Shown here in pieces: positions 58,510 through 64,000 of a stretch of DNA of 64,000 nt. Both the position numbers and the translations under genes were made by a program. Under the pieces are notes generated by a model. The model was not told where the DNA came from and searched no databases. It saw nothing but the letters and a program-made list of their open reading frames with translations. Positions within the stretch are counted from its first letter, which is position 1; the number at the start of each line of letters is the position of its first letter. The stretch is from Falsiroseomonas stagni DSM 19981 (lineage in GTDB: Bacteria > Pseudomonadota > Alphaproteobacteria > Acetobacterales > Acetobacteraceae), in contig NZ_FOSQ01000002.1 in the NCBI RefSeq assembly GCF_900114315.1, positions 248,001-312,000 of the forward strand, in the 5' to 3' direction.

Positions 58510-59494
58510 TGTTCGCCGCGCGCACCAGCGGCTCCCACACCGCGATCTCGCTGCGCAGATAGGCCGCGGCGGAAGCGGGGGTGCTTTCCGGCACAAGCTG
58601 CATGGCCAGTTCCGTCAGCCGTGTCTGCACCGCAGGCACCGCGACGGCCTGCGCCACCGCGCGGCTGATGGCATCCACCACCGGCGCCGGGGTGCCGCTG
58701 CGCACCATCACCATGTGCCAGGTATAGGCCTCATACCCCGCGACCCCCTGCTCGATGATCGTCGGGATGTTGGGCGCCAGCGGCGAACGCTGCCGCGTGC
58801 TGATGCCCAGCGCCCGCAACTCGCCGGACCGGGCATAGGGCAGCGCGGAGGCCGCGATGTCGAAGATCATCGGGATGCGGCCGGACAGCACATCCGGCAT
58901 GGCGGCGGAGGACCCGCGGAAGGGCACATGGTTCACCCGCAGCCCGCCGGCCGCGTGCATGAACAGTTCCGTCGCCAGATGCACCGCGCCGCCGTTGCCG
59001 GAGGAAGCGTAGTCATACTTCCCGGGATTGGCGCGGATCACCTCGATGAACTCACGCAGGTTGGTGGCGGGGAAGCTGTTGTGCACCAGCAGGATGACCG
59101 GCACCTGGCCCACCAGCGACACTGGCGTGAAATCCGCGATCGGGTCGAAGGGCAGGCGCGGGAACATGGCCCGCGTCACCGCATGGGCGACCGTGGTGTA
59201 GAGGATAGTGTGCCCGTCCTGCGGACCCTTGGCGACCGCGTCGGTCCCGACCACCACGCCGGACCCCGTGCGGTTTTCCACCACCACGCGCTGCGGCAAC
59301 TGCTTCGACATCTCCTCCGCCAGCAGGCGGGCGGGCACGTCGGTCGGCCCGCCGGCGGCGAAGGGCACCACCATGCGGATCGGCTGGTTCGGCCAGGCTG
59401 CGCCCTGCGCCCGCGCGCTGCCGGCGCCGATCGCCGGGGCGGCCAGCGCGGAAAGGGCAAGCAGATGGCGGCGGCGAATGGTCGCGATGGTCAT
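58496..59494 (-). CDS. Bug/TctC-type solute receptor
   Basis: A 332-residue Bug receptor with signal peptide (IRRRHLLALSALAAPAIGAG in part, to ARAQ near 30). Core: IRMVVPFAAGGPTDVPARLL near 39 (in part), VVVENRTGSGVVVGTDAV near 70, HVPFRGSSAAMPDVLSG near 190, IPTIIEQGVAGYEAYTWHM near 243 (in part). It shares GGPTD and PARLxAEEM/EI features with the next Bug gene upstream (59622), and the two are close paralogues in tandem. A 14-base-pair hairpin lies between them. Its end overlaps the LysR gene by 14 bases. Confidence 0.93.
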   Translation of the reverse strand: MTIATIRRRHLLALSALAAPAIGAGSARAQGAAWPNQPIRMVVPFAAGGPTDVPARLLAEEMSKQLPQRVVVENRTGSGVVVGTDAVAKGPQDGHTILYTTVAHAVTRAMFPRLPFDPIADFTPVSLVGQVPVILLVHNSFPATNLREFIEVIRANPGKYDYASSGNGGAVHLATELFMHAAGGLRVNHVPFRGSSAAMPDVLSGRIPMIFDIAASALPYARSGELRALGISTRQRSPLAPNIPTIIEQGVAGYEAYTWHMVMVRSGTPAPVVDAISRAVAQAVAVPAVQTRLTELAMQLVPESTPASAAAYLRSEIAVWEPLVRAANITAN

Positions 59495-59577
59495 CGACGA
59501 AGTCTCCCTTGGGCCTTGTGGTGGCCGTTTCAGTCCTGGACTGGACCAATGATGGGGAGACTTGGCGCGCGCGGCAA

Positions 59578-59610
59578 CCGCCGATGTCCCGTCGCGCGGG
59601 ACATCGGCGG
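59578..59610 (-). terminator. Long perfect hairpin between tandem Bug genes
   Basis: A perfect 14-base stem, 59578-59591 pairing with 59597-59610, and a TCGCG loop, placed 11 bases after the stop of the upstream Bug gene (minus strand). It is the longest perfect stem I found in the window. No U-run follows, so it may act as a terminator helped by Rho or as an mRNA stabiliser. Confidence 0.65.
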
Positions 59611-59621
59611 CGCGGCGCGGG

Positions 59622-60623
59622 TCAATCCACGCGGATATTCGCCTCCCGGATCAGGCCTTCCCACTTCACCGTCTCCCGCCGCAGCCAGTCGGCGGCGGAA
59701 GCGGGCGTGCTGTCGCTGACCAGCCGCATCGCCAGGTCCGACAGGCGCCGCTGCACCCCGGCATCGGCCGCCACGCGGTTGAAGGCCTGGTTGACCGCCG
59801 CGATCACCGGCTCCGGCGTGCCGGAGGGCGCCATGACCATGTGCCAGGTATAGGCCTCGAGCCCCGGGAACCCGGCCTCCGCCGTGGTCGGCACGTCGGG
59901 CAGCTGGGGCAGGCGCCGGCTGTCCATCACCGCCAGGCCGCGCGTCTCGCCCCGCTGGACATAGGGCACGGCGGAGGTCGCGACATCGACGATCAGCGGG
60001 ATGGTGCCGTTCAGCACATCGGGCATCGCGGCGGCGGTGCCGCGATAGGGGATGTGGTTCCCCCGCACGCCCATCTGCCGCAGCAGCAATTCCGTCGCCA
60101 GGTGCAGCGCGCCGCCATTGCCGGAGGAAGCGTAGTCGATCCCGCCGCGCTCCGCCCGGCCGCGCTGCTGCAATTCCTGCAGCGTCCGCGCCGGGAAATC
60201 CTTGCCCACGGTGACGATCATGGGGATCACGCCGACCAGCGCCACCGGCACCAGATCCGCCTGCGGGTCGAAGGGCAGGCGCGGGAAAAGCGCCCGCAGG
60301 GAGGCATGGGCGACGGTGGTGTAGAGCAGCGTCTGCCCGTCCTTCGGCGCCTTGGCGACCACGTCGGTGCCGACCACCACGCCCGCGCCGGTGCGGTTCT
60401 CGACGATCACGCGCTGCGGCAGCGCCTTGCTGATCTCCTCCGCGAAGAGGCGCGCGGGGATGTCGGTCGGCCCGCCGGCCGCGAAGGGCACCACCAGGCG
60501 GACAGGCTGGTTCGGCCAGGCGCCCTGCGCCAGGGCCGGGGAGGCCAAGGGGAAGGCCAGGGTGGAAGCGAGGGGGGCGGTCAGCGCGGCAGCGCCGGCG
60601 CCCAGCAGGTGGCGTCGAAGCAT
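59622..60623 (-). CDS. Bug/TctC-type solute receptor
   Basis: A 333-residue Bug receptor, paralogue of the one at 58496. Signal peptide about 1-33 (LRRHLLGAGAAALTAPLAS in part, ending ALAQ), then VRLVVPFAAGGPTDIPARLF near 41 (in part), VIVENRTGAGVVVGTDVV near 72, HIPYRGTAAAMPDVLNG near 192 and PDVPTTAEAGFPGLEAYTWHM near 243 (in part). The YTWHM and SSGNGGALHLATEL stretches are shared with its neighbour. It may form part of a unit with the diaminopropionate ammonia-lyase gene upstream (81-base gap), which would hint at an amino-acid-like ligand. Confidence 0.93.
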   Translation of the reverse strand: MLRRHLLGAGAAALTAPLASTLAFPLASPALAQGAWPNQPVRLVVPFAAGGPTDIPARLFAEEISKALPQRVIVENRTGAGVVVGTDVVAKAPKDGQTLLYTTVAHASLRALFPRLPFDPQADLVPVALVGVIPMIVTVGKDFPARTLQELQQRGRAERGGIDYASSGNGGALHLATELLLRQMGVRGNHIPYRGTAAAMPDVLNGTIPLIVDVATSAVPYVQRGETRGLAVMDSRRLPQLPDVPTTAEAGFPGLEAYTWHMVMAPSGTPEPVIAAVNQAFNRVAADAGVQRRLSDLAMRLVSDSTPASAADWLRRETVKWEGLIREANIRVD

Positions 60624-60704
60624 GGGACGATTCTCCAGGACTGGCCCCGCCAGCGCGTCAGCACCGCGCGGGTTCCGTGCCTCTGCCGTCCCGGACCTTC
60701 CGGG

Positions 60705-61874
60705 TCAATCATCCAGTCGGGTCAGGCTCTCGTAGAGTTCAGGGTCCGTCGCACCCTCCGTCCCGAACAGCAGCACCCGGCTCTGCGCGTCCAGGCCCAG
60801 GATGGCGCGGGACATCGGATCGGCCGCCGCCAGCAGCAGCGCCGCCAGCCCCGCCACGGCGCTTTCCCCGGCGACCACCCCGGGCGACCGGCGGGCCAGC
60901 AGCCTCATGCAATCGACCGCGCTTTCATCCGGCACGGCCATGAAGGCGAAGGCGCCGCGCTCCAGCTCCTGCCAGGCCAGCAGGCTCGGCTCCCCGCAGG
61001 CGAGCCCGGCCATCAGCGTGTCCAGGTCACCGGGCACGGAGACCGCCTCCCCCGCCTCCGCGCTCGCCAACAGGCAGGCGGCCTTCTCCGGCTCCGCCAC
61101 GATCACCCTCGGGCCCGCGCCGTAGCGGGCGCGGACCTGGATCGTTACCGCCGCCGCCAGCCCGCCGACGCCGCCCTGGATGAAGACATGGGTGGGCGCA
61201 TCGCCCGTCCACTGGTCCGCGGCTTCATCGGCCATGACGCGATAGCCCTGCATCACGTCCCGCGGCACCTCCGTATAGCCTTCGTAGGAGGTGTCGGAGA
61301 CGACGAACCAGGCCTCCCGCTCCGCGGTATGGGCGGCCGCGCGCACCGCGTCGTCATAGGTGCCGGGCACCACCCGGATATCCGCGCCATACCTGGCGAT
61401 GGCGTCGCGCCGGCCCTGGCTGACGGTCTCATGCACGAAGATCACGCAGCGGCAGCCGAAGCGCTGCGCGCCCCAGGCCACGGACCGGCCATGGTTGCCA
61501 TCCGTGGCGCAGGTCACGGTGATGCCCTGCGTCGCCTCCCGATGCGCACCGGCCGCCAGCTCGGCGGAGGTCGCGGCATTGGTCACGCCCCGCCGCGCCA
61601 GTTCCGTCACCAGCAGCCGCAGCACCGCATAGGCCCCGCCCAGCGCCTTGAAGCTGCCGAGCCCGAATCGCGGCCCCTCATCCTTCCACTGCACCGACGC
61701 CACCCGCGCCGCCTTCGCCACATCCTCCAGCGCCAGCAGCGGTGTCGCCGCATAGCCGTCCCAGGACGCGATTTCCGCGCGCGCCCGCCGGAAACCGCCG
61801 TCCGGCAACACGACGACACCCGGCGTGCCATGGCGGCGGTTGAGGAGGAGGCGGTAGGTGCGTTCTGGGATCAT
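60705..61874 (-). CDS. Diaminopropionate ammonia-lyase
   Basis: A 389-residue fold-type II PLP enzyme matching diaminopropionate ammonia-lyase, which converts 2,3-diaminopropionate to pyruvate and ammonia. The PLP lysine is Lys76 (GLGSFKALGGAYA). Other hallmarks are TDGNHGRSVAWGAQ near 122, SDTSYEGYTEVPRDVMQGY near 190 (in part), the phosphate-binding GGVGGLAAA near 230 and TEGATDPELY near the C-terminus. The start at 61874 is divergent from the epimerase gene. GGGGGCACC precedes the ATG. The two Bug genes downstream on the same strand may supply its substrate. Confidence 0.9.
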   Translation of the reverse strand: MIPERTYRLLLNRRHGTPGVVVLPDGGFRRARAEIASWDGYAATPLLALEDVAKAARVASVQWKDEGPRFGLGSFKALGGAYAVLRLLVTELARRGVTNAATSAELAAGAHREATQGITVTCATDGNHGRSVAWGAQRFGCRCVIFVHETVSQGRRDAIARYGADIRVVPGTYDDAVRAAAHTAEREAWFVVSDTSYEGYTEVPRDVMQGYRVMADEAADQWTGDAPTHVFIQGGVGGLAAAVTIQVRARYGAGPRVIVAEPEKAACLLASAEAGEAVSVPGDLDTLMAGLACGEPSLLAWQELERGAFAFMAVPDESAVDCMRLLARRSPGVVAGESAVAGLAALLLAAADPMSRAILGLDAQSRVLLFGTEGATDPELYESLTRLDD

Positions 61875-61943
61875 GGTGCCCCCACCTTGGCGCGGCGGCG
61901 CGGGGGCGGCAACGTGCGCCCGGCAATCAATGCGGGGGCGACA

Positions 61944-62930
61944 ATGCAGGTCACGATCCTGGGCGGCGGGGGGTTCCTCGGCCGGAAGCTGGCGGCGCGC
62001 TTTGCCGCCGATGGCGCCATCGGCGGCAAGCCCATTACCGGCCTGACGCTGTTCGACCTGAACCAGCCCGCGCCGCTGGACGCCCCCTTCCCCGTCCGCT
62101 GCCTGGCGGGCGACGTGGCCGACACCGCCACGCTGAAAGCCGCCATCCCCCCCGGCACCGCCATCGTCATCCACCTGGCGGCCGTGGTCAGCGCGGCGGC
62201 GGAGGCCGATTACGACCTCGGCATCCGCGTCAACATCACCGGCACCCAGGCCCTGATCGACGCCTGCCGCGCCCTGCCCGCGCCGCCCCGCGTGGTCTTC
62301 ACCTCCTCCGTCGCCTCCTTCGATGGCGGCCAGGATGCGATGGTGCCGGATGAGGGCCGCCAGCTTCCCACCAACAGCTACGGCGCCCAGAAGGCGATCG
62401 GGGAGCTGCTGCTGGCGGATGCCACGCGCCGCGGCTTCCTCGATGTGGTCTCGATCCGCCTGCCGACGGTCATGGTCCGCCCCGGCCGCCCCAATCGCGC
62501 GGCCAGTTCCTTCGTCTCCGCCGTGGTGCGCGAACCGCTCCTCGGCCTGCCCGCCCAGTTCCCGGTGCCGGAGGATTTCCGGGTCTGGGTCTGCTCCCCC
62601 CGCCGAGCGGTGGATTGGCTGGCCCACGCCGCGGGGATGGACACGGCGCCGCTCGGCCGCGACCGCGGCATCAACCCGCCCGGCATCTCCGCCACCATCG
62701 GCGAGATGCTGGACGCCCTGGCCGCCGTCGCCGGGCCCGAGGCGCGCGCGCTGGCGAAGCGCGTGCCGGATGCCGAAGTGGAGGCGATCGTCGCCGGCTG
62801 GCCCGCCGCCTTCGCGGCCACCCGCGCCCCCGGTCTGGGCTTCGTCCGATCAGAATCGCTGGAGGATCTGGTGCGCGCCTTCATCGCGGATGACCTGGAC
62901 GCCACCCGCCGCGACCGCGGGATGGCCTGA
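61944..62930 (+). CDS. NAD-dependent epimerase/dehydratase family, D-erythronate dehydrogenase-like
   Basis: A 328-residue extended SDR. NAD motif GGGGFLG (7-13), Asp38 at the end of the second strand (LFDLN, NAD-specific), TSSVASF (120-126) with the catalytic Ser, and Tyr146/Lys150 in YGAQK are all present. The segments VSIRLPTVMVRPGRPN and SPRRAVDWLAHAA resemble DenD, the D-erythronate/tetronate 2-dehydrogenase. It is divergent from the ammonia-lyase gene (69-base gap). The exact sugar-acid substrate is not certain. Its end overlaps the convergent gene at 62850 by 81 bases. Confidence 0.88.
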   Translation: MQVTILGGGGFLGRKLAARFAADGAIGGKPITGLTLFDLNQPAPLDAPFPVRCLAGDVADTATLKAAIPPGTAIVIHLAAVVSAAAEADYDLGIRVNITGTQALIDACRALPAPPRVVFTSSVASFDGGQDAMVPDEGRQLPTNSYGAQKAIGELLLADATRRGFLDVVSIRLPTVMVRPGRPNRAASSFVSAVVREPLLGLPAQFPVPEDFRVWVCSPRRAVDWLAHAAGMDTAPLGRDRGINPPGISATIGEMLDALAAVAGPEARALAKRVPDAEVEAIVAGWPAAFAATRAPGLGFVRSESLEDLVRAFIADDLDATRRDRGMA

Positions 62931-63362
62931 CAGCAACGGCGCCGCCTCCGCCTCCGCCTCCGCCGCCGGCACCGGCACCACGCAGAAGGGAACGCTGATC
63001 GCGGCGCGCAGGGCCGGCACGGCGGCAAGCGCCGCCTGGGCCTGCGTGGCGACCGCCGCGCCGGCGGGCACCAGCCGGGCCTCGCGCGGCGGGATCACCA
63101 CGGGCTCTGCCGCCGGCTCCTCCACCCCCGGCAGGGCGATGGCGGCCAGCACCGCCGCCGGCCAGGGATAGGGGTTCCGCACGCGCAGCCGGTATTCCAC
63201 CTGGCCGGCGCGGGCATCCACCCGCGCGTCGACGGCCTCCGCCACCAGGTGCCCCGCCTTCGCGAAAGGCCCGACCCGGCAGGGCAAGGGAGTCTGCGCC
63301 TGCGCGGGCGCGGCGGCGGCCAGCAGGGCCAGGCAGGCGATCCGGAAGGCGGGGCGGGGCAT
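62850..63362 (-). CDS. Hypothetical secreted protein
   Basis: A 170-residue protein with a signal peptide (MPRPAFRIACLALLAAAAP in part, then AQAQ) and two cysteines in the mature part (PLPCRVG and VPFCVVP). The rest is beta-rich and Ala/Val-rich (VEYRLRVRNPYPWPAAV), suggesting a small immunoglobulin-like or pilin-like periplasmic domain. The gene overlaps the convergent epimerase gene by 81 bases, so the C-terminal 27 residues are less certain. No family recognised. Confidence 0.6.
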   Translation of the reverse strand: MPRPAFRIACLALLAAAAPAQAQTPLPCRVGPFAKAGHLVAEAVDARVDARAGQVEYRLRVRNPYPWPAAVLAAIALPGVEEPAAEPVVIPPREARLVPAGAAVATQAQAALAAVPALRAAISVPFCVVPVPAAEAEAEAAPLLSGHPAVAAGGVQVIRDEGAHQILQRF

Positions 63363-63540
63363 GGCGTCACCTCGATGAACGCGCCCGGTATGCCGCAGCG
63401 CATCCCCGCCCGGCCAAGACGCGGTTCCTCTCGCCGCCATCGGCGATGCCTTTGGCTGGTGCTGGCCAGCCCGGTTCGCGCCCTTGCCGCACCCCCCGCC
63501 AGCCCGCCATGCTGGCCCCAAGACCCAGGGAGGAACCACC

Positions 63541-64000
63541 ATGACCACCCGCCGCGCCCTGCTGGGCGCCGCCACCGGCACTGCCGCGCTGCTCGCCGCG
63601 CCCCGCATCGCCCTTGCCGCCTGGCCCGCCGACCGGGCGATCGAGGTCATCGTCCCCTTCCCCCCCGGCGGCGGCGTGGACAACATGGTCCGCCCCATCA
63701 TCCACTTCGTGCAGCCCCGCCTGCCCGGCGCCCGCTTCGCCGTGGTGAACCGCGCCGGCGCCGCCGGGCAGCTGGGCTTCGAGGCCAATTTCAACGCCGC
63801 GCCCGATGGCTACACGCTGGGTGCCGTCACCAATACCGCGATGCACGCCATCGCCGTGGAACGCCGCCCCCGTTACCGGCCGGAGGATTTCACCTATATC
63901 GCCAATGTGGTGGACGACCCCGGCGGCTTCTGGGTGCGCGCCGACAGCCCCTGGCGGACCCTGGCCGATGTCCAGGCCGCCGCCCGCCGCAACCCGGAGG
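63541..64000 (+). CDS. Bug/TctC-type solute receptor, incomplete at window edge
   Basis: The first 153 codons of a Bug-family receptor that continues beyond the window. Signal peptide about 1-27 (TTRRALLGAATGTAALLAAP in part, to IALAA), then IEVIVPFPPGGGVDNMVRP near 31, VVNRAGAAGQLG near 67 and ADSPWRTLADVQ near 136. An AGGGAGGAACC ribosome site precedes the ATG. PPGGGVDNMVRP and VVNRAGAAG differ from the other five Bug proteins here (GG-TD and ENRPGAG types), so its ligand probably differs as well. Whether it heads a tctCBA operon cannot be seen. Confidence 0.9.
   Translation, partial: MTTRRALLGAATGTAALLAAPRIALAAWPADRAIEVIVPFPPGGGVDNMVRPIIHFVQPRLPGARFAVVNRAGAAGQLGFEANFNAAPDGYTLGAVTNTAMHAIAVERRPRYRPEDFTYIANVVDDPGGFWVRADSPWRTLADVQAAARRNPE

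Noticed and set aside
1-64000. CRISPR array, prophage, insertion sequence or tRNA-linked island
   Set aside because: No evenly spaced repeats, integrase, transposase, structural phage gene or tRNA-like cloverleaf was seen on either strand.

Overview
This 64 kb window comes from a very GC-rich chromosome. Gene content points to an alphaproteobacterium, most likely an Acetobacteraceae member of the Roseomonas type (an inference from composition and gene families; there is no rRNA gene to confirm it). About 56 protein genes cover nearly all of the DNA and no gene-free stretch exceeds 300 bases. I see no tRNA, rRNA, CRISPR array, insertion sequence, prophage or replication origin.

The dominant theme is uptake of small organic acids and other carbon or nitrogen sources through periplasmic binding proteins. 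There are six Bug/TctC-type solute receptors (258, 20863, 22979, 58496, 59622 and an incomplete one at 63541) but only one TctB-TctA membrane pair (1447-3414). There are two TRAP systems: 12251-16329 on the minus strand, with two tandem DctP receptors, and 42209-45128 on the plus strand. Three stand-alone ABC-type binding proteins (16757, 45924, 55256), three DMT exporters and a lactate-permease homologue add to this. Catabolic enzymes lie between them: M20 hydrolases, an MlrC-type metallopeptidase, short-chain and medium-chain dehydrogenases, TauD-like dioxygenases, a racemase-fold protein, diaminopropionate ammonia-lyase, a SAF-domain dehydrogenase and a sugar-acid epimerase.

Layout. 1-5012: divergent M20 hydrolase, tctCBA locus, SDR with degenerate active site, small membrane proteins. 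5095-12191: CPA1 antiporter, a 1515-residue helicase-nuclease, peptidoglycan-binding lipoprotein. 12251-18740: TRAP cluster, HicA-like orphan, peptide-type binding protein, CBS protein. 18889-23953: NdvA-type ABC exporter, two Bug receptors flanking a TauD-like enzyme. 23984-28956: two tandem cellulase-like proteins, each with its GH5 domain inserted inside a Calx-beta domain. 29097-33640: MlrC, a zinc metalloprotease gene broken by an in-frame amber codon, lactate permease, gamma-glutamylcyclotransferase. 33559-41170: coupled DMT exporters, PanE-SDR operon, M20 peptidase, and two consecutive enzymes that have lost key residues. 41450-45826: TerC, second TRAP operon ending in a coupled AlkA glycosylase. 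45924-50588: binding protein, unusual photolyase-like protein, FIST/NosP-histidine kinase pair. 50777-64000: hydrolase-exporter pair, dehydrogenases, LysR-MDR divergent pair, further Bug receptors, ammonia-lyase and epimerase.

The items that most reward a second look are the nested GH5/Calx-beta proteins, the apparently domain-swapped photolyase, the helicase-nuclease, the FIST-kinase pair, the amber-interrupted metalloprotease, and the neighbouring TauD-like and racemase-like proteins that both lack catalytic residues.
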